From Apostichopus japonicus (lineage: Eukaryota; Echinodermata; Holothuroidea; Aspidochirotida; Stichopodidae), in NCBI RefSeq assembly GCF_037975245.1, contig NC_092577.1, positions 25,853,398 to 25,917,397 of the forward strand: a stretch of 64,000 nucleotides of DNA, written 5' to 3'. Below are positions 44,201 through 57,600 of this stretch, piece after piece. Under the pieces are notes generated by a model, which saw nothing but the letters and a program-made list of their open reading frames with translations, searched no databases and was not told where the DNA came from. Within the stretch, counting starts at the first letter, position 1; every line of letters starts with the position of its first letter. The position numbers and the translations under genes are program-made.

Positions 44201-47200
44201 ATTTATCGGTACCGCAATATCGATTAATCGGTATCGCACATTCGATTTATCGGCACTGCACATTAGATTTATCGTTACCGCACATTCGATTTATCGGTAT
44301 CGCACATTCCATTTATCGGTACCGCAATATCGATTAATCGGTATCGCACATTCGATTTATCGGCACTGCACATTAGACTTATCGGTACCGCAATATCGAT
44401 TTATCGTTTTCACACATTCGATTTATAGGTATCGCAATATCGATTAATCGGTCTCGCACATTCGATTTATCGGTAACAATATCGATTAATCGGTATCGCA
44501 CATTCCATTTATCGGTATCGCACATTCGAATTTTTCGGTATCGCGCATTCGATTTATCGGTACCGCACAATCGATTTATCGGTATCGCACATTCCATTTA
44601 TCGGTAACGCAATATCTATTAATCGGTACCGCACATTCGATTTACCGGTATCGCACATTCGATTTATCGGTACCGCAATATCGATTTATCGGTAACGCAC
44701 ATTCGATTAAACGGTATCGCACATACGATTTATCGATAGCGCACAATCGATTTATCGGTAACAATATCGATTAATCGGTATCGCACATTCCATTTATCGG
44801 TATCGCACATTCGATTTTTTCGGTATCGCGCATTCGATTTATCGGTACCGCACAATCGATTTATCGGTAAGGCACATTCCATTTATCGGTAACGCAATAT
44901 CTATTAATCGGTACCGCACATTCGATTTACCGGTATCGCACTTTCGATTTATCGGTCCCGCACAATCGATTTATCGGTACCGCAATATCGATTTATCGGT
45001 ACCGCAATATCGATTGATCCGTACCGCACATTCGATTTATCGGTACCGCAATATCGATTTATCGGTATCGTAAATTCGATTTATCGTTATCGCACGTTCG
45101 ATTTATCAGTTCAGCACATTCGATTTATCGGTAACGCAATATCGATTAATCGGTCTCGCACATTCGATTTATCGGTAGCGCACATTCGATTTATCGGTAT
45201 CGCACATTCCATTTATCGGTACCGCAATATCGATTAATCGGTATCGCACATTCGATTTATCGGTACCGCACATTCAATTTATCGGTGTCGCACAATCGAT
45301 TTATCGGTACCGCACATTCGATTAATCGTTATCGCACGTTCGATTTATCGTTATCGCACATTCGATTTATCGGTACCGCAATATCGATTTATCGGTACCA
45401 CACAATCGACTTATTGGTATCGTAAATTTAATTTATCGGTATCGCGCATTCGATTTATCGGTATCGCACCTTCGATTTATCGGTCCCGCACAATCGATTT
45501 ATAGGTATCGCAATATCGATTAATCGGTCTCGCACATTCGATTTATCGGTAACAATATCGATTAATCGGTATCGCACATTCCATTTATCGGTATCGCACA
45601 TTCGATTTTTTCGGTATCGCGCATTCGATTTATCGGTACCGCACAATCGATTTATCGGTATCGCACATTCCATTTATCGGTAACGCAATATCTATTAATC
45701 GGTACCGCACATTCGATTTACCGGTATCGCAATATCGATTTATCGGTCCCGCACAATCGATTTATCGGTACCGCAATATCGATTTATCGGTACCGCAATA
45801 TCGATTGATCGGTACCGCACATTCGATTTATCGGTACCGCAATATCGATTTATCGGTATCGCACATTCGATTTACCGGTATCGCACATTCGATTTATCGG
45901 CACCGCACATTCGATTTATCGGTACCGCAATATCGATTTATCGGTATCGCACATTCGATTTATCGTTACCGCACATTCGATTTATCGGTATCGTAAATTC
46001 GATTGATCGGTATCGCGAATTCGATTTATCGGTACCGCACATTCGATTTATCGGTACCGCAATATCGATTTTTCGGTATCGCACATTCGATTTACCGGTA
46101 ACGCACATTCGATTTATCGGCACCGCACATTCGATTGATCACTACCGCAATATCGATTTATCGGTATCGCACATTCGATTTACCGGTATCGCACTTTCGA
46201 TTTATCGGTACCGCACAATCGATTTATCGGTACCGCAATATCGATTTATCGGTACCGCACATTCGATTTATCGGTACCGCAATATCGAATAATCGGTATC
46301 GCACATTCGATTGATCGGTCCCGCAATATCGATTTATAGGTATCGCAATATCGATTAATCGGTCTCGCACATTCGACTTATCGGTAGCAATATCGATTAA
46401 TCGGTATCGCACTTTCCATTTATCGGTATCGCACATTCGATTTACCGGTATCGCACATACGATATATCTGCACCGCAATATCAATTTATGGGTAACGCAC
46501 ATTCGATTTATCGGTAACGCACATTAGATTTAACGTTATCGCACATTCGATTTATCGGTATCGCACATTCCATTTATCGGTACCGCAATATCGATTAATC
46601 GGTATCGCACATTCGATTTATCGGCACTGCACATTAGATTTATCGTTACCGCACAATCGATTTATCGGTATCGCACATTCCATTTATCGGTACCGCAATA
46701 TCGATTAATCGGTATCGCACATTCGATTTATCGGCACTGCACATTAGACTTATCGGTACCGCAATATCGATTTATCGTTTTCACACATTCGATTTATCGT
46801 TATCGCACATTCGATTTATCGGTACCGCACATTCCATTTATCGGTACCGCAATATCGATTAATCGGTATCGCACATTCGCTTTATCGGTACCGCACATTC
46901 AATTTATCGGTGTCGCACAATCGATTTATCGGTACCGCACATTCGATTAATCGTTATCGCACGTTCGATTTATCGTTATCGCACATTCGATTTATCGGTA
47001 CCGCAATATCGATTTATCGGTACCACACAATCGATTTATCGGTACCGCACATTCGATTTATCGGTATCGCGCATTCGATTTATCGGTAGCAATATCGATT
47101 AATCGGTATCGCACAATCGATTTATCGGTTTCGCGCATTCGATTTATCGGTACCGCACAATCGATTTATCGGTACCGCACAATCGATTTATCGGTACCGC

Positions 47201-47204
47201 ACAT

Positions 47205-47226
47205 TCGATTTATCGGTACCGCACAT
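47205..47226. other. Three-monomer (66-bp) deletion junction
   Basis: Between the homologous flanks, S2 (about 38830-38896) has three monomers with CACGTT, GTTTTCACTCGTTTG and GATTTAGCGG variants. S3 passes directly from TATCGGTACC to GCACATACG. The offset changes from 8385 to 8319. The later partial copy at 54647-59688 retains the three monomers (55080-55145), so the deletion is private to S3. Confidence 0.88.
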
Positions 47227-49554
47227 ACGATTTATCAGTACCGCACATTCGACTTATCGGTATCGTAAATTTAATTTATCAGTATCGCGCATTCGATTTA
47301 TCGGTATCGCACCTTCGATTTATCGGTCCCGCACAATCGATTTATAGGTATCGCAATATCGATTAATCGGTCTCGCACATTCGATTTATCGGTAACAATA
47401 TCGATTAATCGGTATCGCACATTCCATTTATCGGTATCGCACATTCGAATTTTTCGGTATCGCGCATTCGATTTATCGGTACCGCACAATCGATTTATCG
47501 GTATCGCACATTCCATTTATCGGTAACGCAATATCTATTAATCGGTACCGCACATTCGATTTACCGGTATCGCACATTCGATTGATCACTACCGCAATAT
47601 CGATTTATCGGTATCGCACATTCGATTTACCGGTATCGCACTTTCGATTTATCGGTACCGCACAATCGATTTATCGGTACCGCAATATCGATTTATCGGT
47701 ACCGCACATTCGATTTATCGGTACCGCAATATCGAATAATCGGTATCGCACATTCGATTGATCGGTCCCGCAATATCGATTTATAGGTATCGCAATATCG
47801 ATTAATCGGTCTCGCACATTCGACTTATCGGTAGCAATATCGATTAATCGGTATCGCACTTTCCATTTATCGGTATCGCACATTCGATTTACCGGTATCG
47901 CACATACGATTTATCGGTACCGCACATACGATTTATCGGTACCGCACATTTGATTTATCGTTATCGCACATTCGATTTATCGGTACCGCAATATCGATTT
48001 ATCGGTCCCGCACAATCGATTTATCGGTACCGCAATATCGATTTATCGGTACCGCACATTCGATTTATCGGTACCGCAATATCGATTTATCGGTACCACA
48101 CAATCGATTTATCGGTACCGCACATTCGATTTATCGGTATCGCGCATTCGATTTATCGGTACGGCACAATCGATTTATCGGTACGGCACAATCGATTTAT
48201 CGGTACCGCACATTCGATTTATCGGTATCGCGCATTTGATTTATCGGTACCGCACATTCGATTTATCGGTATCGCACGTTCGATTTATCGTTTTCCCTTG
48301 TTTGATTTATCGGTACCGCACATTCGATTTACCGGTACCGCACATACGATTTATCAGTACCGCACATTCGACTTATCGGTATCGTAAATTTAATTTATCG
48401 GTATCGCGCATTCGATTTATCGGTATCGCACAATCGATTTATCGGTCCCGCACAATCGATTTATAGGTATCGCAATATCGATTAATCGATCTCGCACATT
48501 CGATTTATCGGTAACAATATCGATTAATCGGTATCGCACATTCCATTTATCGGTATCGCACATTCGATTTTTTCGGTATCGCGCATTCGATTTATCGGTA
48601 CCGCACAATCGATTTATCGGTATCGCACATTCCATTTATCGGTAACGCAATATCTATTAATCGGTACCGCACATTCGATTTACCGGTATCGCAATATCGA
48701 TTTATCGGTCCCGCACAATCGATTTATCGGTACCGCAATATCGATTTATCGGTTCCGCAATATCGATTTATCGGTACCGCACATTCGATTTATCGGTACC
48801 GCAATATCGATTTATCGGTATCGCACATTCGATTTACCGGTATCGCACATTCGATTTATTGGCACCGCACATTCGATTTATCGGTACCGCAATATCGATT
48901 TATCGGTATCGCACATTCGATTTATCGGTACCGCACATTCGATTTATCGGTACCGCAATGTCGATTTATCGGTATCGCACATTCGATTTATCGTTACCGC
49001 ACATTCGATTTATCGGTATCGTAAATTCGATTTATCGTTATCGCACGTTCGATTTATCGGTTCAGCACATTCGATTTATCGGTACCGCAATATCGATTAA
49101 TCGTTATCGCACGTTCGATTTATCGTTATCGCACATTCGATTTATCGGTACCGCAATATCGATTTATCGGTACCACACAATCGATTTATCGGTACCGCAC
49201 ATTCGATTTATCGGTATCGCGCATTCGATTTATCGGTAGCAATATCGATTAATCGGTATCGCACAATCGATTTATCGGTTTCGCGCATTCGATTTATCGG
49301 TACCGCACAATCGATTTATCGGTACCGCACAATCGATTTATCGGTACCGCACATTCGATTTATCGGTATCGCACGTTCGATTTATCGTTTTCACTCGTTT
49401 GATTTATCGGTACCGCACATTCGATTTAGCGGTACCGCACATACGATTTATCAGTACCGCACATTCGACTTATCGGTATCGTAAATTTAATTTATCAGTA
49501 TCGCGCATTCGATTTATCGGTATCGCACCTTCGATTTATCGGTCCCGCACAATC

Positions 49555-52100
49555 GATTTATAGGTATCGCAATATCGATTAATCGGTCTCGCACATTCGA
49601 TTTATCGGTAACAATATCGATTAATCGGTATCGCACATTCCATTTATCGGTATCGCACATTCGAATTTTTCGGTATCGCGCATTCGATTTATCGGTACCG
49701 CACAATCGATTTATCGGTATCGCACATTCCATTTATCGGTAACGCAATATCTATTAATCGGTACCGCACATTCGATTTACCGGTATCGCACATTCGATTG
49801 ATCACTACCGCAATATCGATTTATCGGTATCACACATTCGATTTACCGGTATCGCACTTTCGATTTATCGGTACCGCACAATCGATTTATCGGTACCGCA
49901 ATATCGATTTATCGGTACCGCACATTCGATTTATCGGTACCGCAATATCGAATAATCGGTATCGCACATTCGATTGATCGGTCCCGCAATATCGATTTAT
50001 AGGTATCGCAATATCGATTAATCGGTCTCGCACATTCGACTTATCGGTAGCAATATCGATTAATCGGTATCGCACTTTCCATTTATCGGTATCGCACATT
50101 CGATTTACCGGTATCGCACATACGATTTATCGGTACCGCACATACGATTTATCGGTACCGCACATTTGATTTATCGTTATCGCACATTCTATTTATCGGT
50201 ACCGCAATATCGATTTATCGGTCCCGCACAATCGATTTATCGGTACCGCAATATCGATTTATCGGTACCGCACATTCGATTTATCGGTACCGCAATATCG
50301 ATTTATCGGTACCACACAATCGATTTATCGGTACCGCACATTCGATTTATCGGTATCGCGCATTCGATTTATCGGTACGGCACAATCGATTTATCGGTAC
50401 GGCACAATCGATTTATCGGTACCGCACATTCGATTTATCGGTATCGCGCATTCGATTTATCGGTACCGCACATTCGATTTATCGGTATCGCACGTTCGAT
50501 TTATCGTTTTCCCTCGTTTGATTTATCGGTACCGCACATTCGATTTACCGGTACCGCACATACGATTTATCAGTACCGCACATTCGACTTATCGGTATCG
50601 TAAATTTAATTTATCGGTATCGCGCATTCGATTTATCGGTATCGCACAATCGATTTATCGGTCCCGCACAATCGATTTATAGGTATCGCAATATCGATTA
50701 ATCGGTCTCGCACATTCGATTTATCGGTAACAATATCGATTAATCGGTATCGCACATTCCATTTATCGGTATCGCACATTCGATTTTTTCGGTATCGCGC
50801 ATTCGATTTATCGGTACCGCACAATCGATTTATCGGTATCGCACATTCCATTTATCGGTAACGCAATATCTATTAATCGGTACCGCACATTCGATTTACC
50901 GGTATCGCAATATCGATTTATCGGTACCGCACATTCGATTTATCGGTACCGCAATATCGATTTATCGGTATCGCACATTCGATTTACTGGTATCGCACAT
51001 TCGATTTATCGGCACCGCACATTCGATTTATCGGTACCGCACATTCGATTTATCGGTATCGTAAATTCGATTTATCGTTATCGCACGTTAGATTTATCGG
51101 TTCAGCACATTCGATTTATCGGTACCGCAATATCGATTAATCGGTCTCGCACATTCGATTTATCGGTAGCAATATCGATTAATTGGTATCGCACATTCCA
51201 TTTATCGGTATCGTACATTCGATTTATCGGCACTGCATATTAGATTTATCGGCACGGCACATTCGATTTATCGGTACCGCACATTCAATTTATCGGTATC
51301 GCACAATCGATTTATCGGTACCGCACATTCGACTTATCGGTATCGTAAATTTAATTTATCGGTATCGCGCATTCGATTAAACGGTATCGCGCATTCGATT
51401 TATCGGTAACGCACTTTCGATTAATCGGTACCGCACATTCGATTTATCGGTACCGCACATTCTATTTATCGGTATCGCACAATCGATTAATCGGTCTCGC
51501 ACATTCGATTTATCGGTAGCGCACAATCGATTTATCGGTATCGCACATTCCATTTATCGGTAACGCAATATCTATTAATCGGTCTCGCACATTCGATTTA
51601 CCGGTACCGCACATTCTATTTATCGGTATCGCACAATCGATTAATCGGTCTCGCACATTCGATTTATCGGTATCGCGCATTCGATTTATCGGTATCGCAC
51701 ATTCCATTTATCGGTAACGCAATATCTATTAATCGGTATCGCACATTCGATTTACCGGTATCGCACATACGATATATCTGCACCGCAATATCAATTTATG
51801 GGTAACGCACATTCGATTTATCGGTAACGCACATTAGATTTAACGTTATCGCACATTCGATTTATCGGTATCGCACATTCCATTTATCGGTACCGCAATA
51901 TCGATTAATCGGTATCGCACATTCGATTTATCGGCACTGCACATTAGATTTATCGTTACCGCACATTCGATTTATCGGTATCGCACATTCCATTTATCGG
52001 TACCGCAATATCGATTAATCGGTATCGCACATTCGATTTATCGGCACTGCACATTAGACTTATCGGTACCGCAATATCGATTTATCGTTTTCACACATTC
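49555..52100. repeat. 2546-bp tandem unit, copy 1 (end of S3)
   Basis: TATAGGTATCGC at 49559 recurs at 52105, and the match runs for the full 2546 bp. Four 20-bp monomers (near 49608, 50047, 50726, 51168) and two 23-bp monomers (49660, 50779) give 116 x 22 - 8 + 2 = 2546. The same unit in S1 is 33489-36034, followed there by only about 0.2 kb of a second copy. Confidence 0.93.
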
Positions 52101-54646
52101 GATTTATAGGTATCGCAATATCGATTAATCGGTCTCGCACATTCGATTTATCGGTAACAATATCGATTAATCGGTATCGCACATTCCATTTATCGGTATC
52201 GCACATTCGAATTTTTCGGTATCGCGCATTCGATTTATCGGTACCGCACAATCGATTTATCGGTATCGCACATTCCATTTATCGGTAACGCAATATCTAT
52301 TAATCGGTACCGCACATTCGATTTACCGGTATCGCACATTCGATTGATCACTACCGCAATATCGATTTATCGGTATCACACATTCGATTTACCGGTATCG
52401 CACTTTCGATTTATCGGTACCGCACAATCGATTTATCGGTACCGCAATATCGATTTATCGGTACCGCACATTCGATTTATCGGTACCGCAATATCGAATA
52501 ATCGGTATCGCACATTCGATTGATCGGTCCCGCAATATCGATTTATAGGTATCGCAATATCGATTAATCGGTCTCGCACATTCGACTTATCGGTAGCAAT
52601 ATCGATTAATCGGTATCGCACTTTCCATTTATCGGTATCGCACATTCGATTTACCGGTATCGCACATACGATTTATCGGTACCGCACATACGATTTATCG
52701 GTACCGCACATTTGATTTATCGTTATCGCACATTCTATTTATCGGTACCGCAATATCGATTTATCGGTCCCGCACAATCGATTTATCGGTACCGCAATAT
52801 CGATTTATCGGTACCGCACATTCGATTTATCGGTACCGCAATATCGATTTATCGGTACCACACAATCGATTTATCGGTACCGCACATTCGATTTATCGGT
52901 ATCGCGCATTCGATTTATCGGTACGGCACAATCGATTTATCGGTACGGCACAATCGATTTATCGGTACCGCACATTCGATTTATCGGTATCGCGCATTCG
53001 ATTTATCGGTCCCGCACATTCGATTTATCGGTATCGCACGTTCGATTTATCGTTTTCCCTCGTTTGATTTATCGGTACCGCACATTCGATTTACCGGTAC
53101 CGCACATACGATTTATCAGTACCGCACATTCGACTTATCGGTATCGTAAATTTAATTTATCGGTATCGCGCATTCGATTTATCGGTATCGCACAATCGAT
53201 TTATCGGTCCCGCACAATCGATTTATAGGTATCGCAATATCGATTAATCGGTCTCGCACATTCGATTTATCGGTAACAATATCGATTAATCGGTATCGCA
53301 CATTCCATTTATCGGTATCGCACATTCGATTTTTTCGGTATCGCGCATTCGATTTATCGGTACCGCACAATCGATTTATCGGTATCGCACATTCCATTTA
53401 TCGGTAACGCAATATCTATTAATCGGTACCGCACATTCGATTTACCGGTATCGCAATATCGATTTATCGGTACCGCACATTCGATTTATCGGTACCGCAA
53501 TATCGATTTATCGGTATCGCACATTCGATTTACTGGTATCGCACATTCGATTTATCGGCACCGCACATTCGATTTATCGGTACCGCACATTCGATTTATC
53601 GGTATCGTAAATTCGATTTATCGTTATCGCACGTTAGATTTATCGGTTCAGCACATTCGATTTATCGGTACCGCAATATCGATTAATCGGTCTCGCACAT
53701 TCGATTTATCGGTAGCAATATCGATTAATTGGTATCGCACATTCCATTTATCGGTATCGTACATTCGATTTATCGGCACTGCATATTAGATTTATCGGCA
53801 CGGCACATTCGATTTATCGGTACCGCACATTCAATTTATCGGTATCGCACAATCGATTTATCGGTACCGCACATTCGACTTATCGGTATCGTAAATTTAA
53901 TTTATCGGTATCGCGCATTCGATTAAACGGTATCGCGCATTCGATTTATCGGTAACGCACTTTCGATTAATCGGTACCGCACATTCGATTTATCGGTACC
54001 GCACATTCTATTTATCGGTATCGCACAATCGATTAATCGGTCTCGCACATTCGATTTATCGGTAGCGCACAATCGATTTATCGGTATCGCACATTCCATT
54101 TATCGGTAACGCAATATCTATTAATCGGTCTCGCACATTCGATTTACCGGTACCGCACATTCTATTTATCGGTATCGCACAATCGATTAATCGGTCTCGC
54201 ACATTCGATTTATCGGTATCGCGCATTCGATTTATCGGTATCGCACATTCCATTTATCGGTAACGCAATATCTATTAATCGGTATCGCACATTCGATTTA
54301 CCGGTATCGCACATACGATATATCTGCACCGCAATATCAATTTATGGGTAACGCACATTCGATTTATCGGTAACGCACATTAGATTTAACGTTATCGCAC
54401 ATTCGATTTATCGGTATCGCACATTCCATTTATCGGTACCGCAATATCGATTAATCGGTATCGCACATTCGATTTATCGGCACTGCACATTAGATTTATC
54501 GTTACCGCACATTCGATTTATCGGTATCGCACATTCCATTTATCGGTACCGCAATATCGATTAATCGGTATCGCACATTCGATTTATCGGCACTGCACAT
54601 TAGACTTATCGGTACCGCAATATCGATTTATCGTTTTCACACATTC
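52101..54646. repeat. 2546-bp tandem unit, copy 2
   Basis: Complete second copy of 49555-52100, ending where TTTTCACACATTCGATTTA continues with TCGTTATCGC instead of TAGGTATCGC. One private change is TCCCGCACATT near 53009 for TACCGCACATT. S1 and S2 have only a stub of this second copy (36035-36270, 44420-44655), so unit number differs between super-repeats. Confidence 0.92.
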
Positions 54647-57600
54647 GATTTATCGTTATCGCACATTCGATTTATCGGTACCGCACATTCCATTTATCGG
54701 TACCGCAATATCGATTAATCGGTATCGCACATTCGCTTTATCGGTACAGCACATTCAATTTATCGGTGTCGCACAATCGATTTATCGGTACCGCACATTC
54801 GATTAATCGTTATCGCACGTTCGATTTATCGTTATCGCACATTCGATTTATCGGTACCGCAATATCGATTTATCGGTACCACACAATCGATTTATCGGTA
54901 CCGCACATTCGATTTATCGGTATCGCGCATTCGATTTATCGGTAGCAATATCGATTAATCGGTATCGCACAATCGATTTATCGGTTTCGCGCATTCGATT
55001 TATCGGTACCGCACAATCGATTTATCGGTACCGCACAATCGATTTATCGGTACCGCACATTCGATTTATCGGTATCGCACGTTCGATTTATCGTTTTCAC
55101 TCGTTTGATTTATCGGTACCGCACATTCGATTTAGCGGTACCGCACATACGATTTATCAGTACCGCACATTAGACTTATCGGTATCGTAAATTTAATTTA
55201 TCAGTATCGCGCATTCGATTTATCGGTATCGCACCTTCGATTTATCGGTCCCGCACAATCGATTTATAGGTATCGCAATATCGATTAATCGGTCTCGCAC
55301 ATTCGATTTATCGGTAACAATATCGATTAATCGGTATCGCACATTCCATTTATCGGTATCGCACATTCGAATTTTTCGGTATCGCGCATTCGATTTATCG
55401 GTACCGCACAATCGATTTATCGGTATCGCACATTCCATTTATCGGTAACGCAATATCTATTAATCGGTACCGCACATTCGATTTACCGGTATCGCACATT
55501 CGATTGATCACTACCGCAATATCGATTTATCGGTATCGCACATTCGATTTACCGGTATCGCACTTTCGATTTATCGGTACCGCACAATCGATTTATCGGT
55601 ACCGCAATATCGATTTATCGGTACCGCACATTCGATTTATCGGTACCGCAATATCGAATAATCGGTATCGCACATTCGATTGATCGGTCCCGCAATATCG
55701 ATTTATAGGTATCGCAATATCGATTAATCGGTCTCGCACATTCGACTTATCGGTAGCAATATCGATTAATCGGTATCGCACTTTCCATTTATCGGTATCG
55801 CACATTCGATTTACCGGTATCGCACATACGATTTATCGGTACCGCACATACGATTTATCGGTACCGCACATTTGATTTATCGTTATCGCACATTCGATTT
55901 ATCGGTACCGCAATATCGATTTATCGGTCCCGCACAATCGATTTATCGGTACCGCAATATCGATTTATCGGTACCGCACATTCGATTTATCGGTACCGCA
56001 ATATCGATTTATCGGTACCACACAATCGATTTATCGGTACCGCACATTCGATTTATCGGTATCGCGCATTCGATTTATCGGTACGGCACAATCGATTTAT
56101 CGGTACGGCACAATCGATTTATCGGTACCGCACATTCGATTTATCGGTATCGCGCATTCGATTTATCGGTACCGCACATTCGATTTATCGGTATCGCACG
56201 TTCGATTTATCGTTTTCCCTCGTTTGATTTATCGGTACCGCACATTCGATTTACCGGTACCGCACATACGATTTATCAGTACCGCACATTCGACTTATCG
56301 GTATCGTAAATTTAATTTATCGGTATCGCGCATTCGATTTATCGGTATCGCACAATCGATTTATCGGTCCCGCACAATCGATTTATAGGTATCGCAATAT
56401 CGATTAATCGGTCTCGCACATTCGATTTATCGGTAACAATATCGATTAATCGGTATCGCACATTCCATTTATCGGTATCGCACATTCGATTTTTTCGGTA
56501 TCGCGCATTCGATTTATCGGTACCGCACAATCGATTTATCGGTATCGCACATTCCATTTATCGGTAACGCAATATCTATTAATCGGTACCGCACATTCGA
56601 TTTACCGGTATCGCAATATCGATTTATCGGTCCCGCACAATCGATTTATCGGTACCGCAATATCGATTTATCGGTTCCGCAATATCGATTTATCGGTACC
56701 GCACATTCGATTTATCGGTACCGCAATATCGATTTATCGGTATCGCACATTCGATTTACCGGTATCGCACATTCGATTTATTGGCACCGCACATTCGATT
56801 TATCGGTACCGCAATATCGATTTATCGGTATCGCACATTCGATTTATCGGTACCGCACATTCGATTTATCGGTACCGCAATGTCGATTTATCGGTATCGC
56901 ACATTCGATTTATCGTTACCGCACATTCGATTTATCGGTATCGTAAATTCGATTTATCGTTATCGCACGTTCGATTTATCGGTTCAGCACATTCGATTTA
57001 TCGGTACCGCAATATCGATTAATCGTTATCGCACATTCGATTTATCGTTATCGCACATTCGATTTATCGGTACCGCAATATCGATTTATCGGTACCACAC
57101 AATCGATTTATCGGTACCGCACATTCGATTTATCGGTATCGCGCATTCGATTTATCGGTAGCAATATCGATTAATCGGTATCGCACAATCGATTTATCGG
57201 TTTCGCGCATTCGATTTATCGGTACCGCACAATCGATTTATCGGTACCGCACAATCGATTTATCGGTACCGCACATTCGATTTATCGGTATCGCACGTTC
57301 GATTTATCGTTTTCACTCGTTTGATTTATCGGTACCGCACATTCGATTTAGCGGTACCGCACATACGATTTATCAGTACCGCACATTCGACTTATCGGTA
57401 TCGTAAATTTAATTTATCAGTATCGCGCATTCGATTTATCGGTATCGCACCTTCGATTTATCGGTCCCGCACAATCGATTTATAGGTATCGCAATATCGA
57501 TTAATCGGTCTCGCACATTCGATTTATCGGTAACAATATCGATTAATCGGTATCGCACATTCCATTTATCGGTATCGCACATTCGAATTTTTCGGTATCG

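Larger units (their letters stand above)
36361..44745. repeat. Core super-repeat S2 (8385 bp)
   Basis: Matches S1 at an offset of 9130 up to about 40750, then jumps to the S1 sequence of about 32684 (offset 8077). After a 308-bp duplication it continues at 8385 to its end. It has 13 monomers of 20 bp and 7 of 23 bp by hand count: 382 x 22 - 26 + 7 = 8385. The part of S1 from about 31640 to 32680 is missing here, consistent with an in-register deletion. Confidence 0.91.
44746..52100. repeat. Core super-repeat S3
   Basis: Starts like S1 and S2, with the GGTAAGGCAC marker at 44869. It follows S2 at an offset of 8385 to about 47215, then 8319 after a 66-bp loss. From about 47.5 kb it follows S1 at an offset of 16066 through about 52330, including the 31.6-32.7 kb part that S2 lacks. 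S3 was therefore not copied from S2 as it now stands. Single-base differences are few. Confidence 0.9.
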
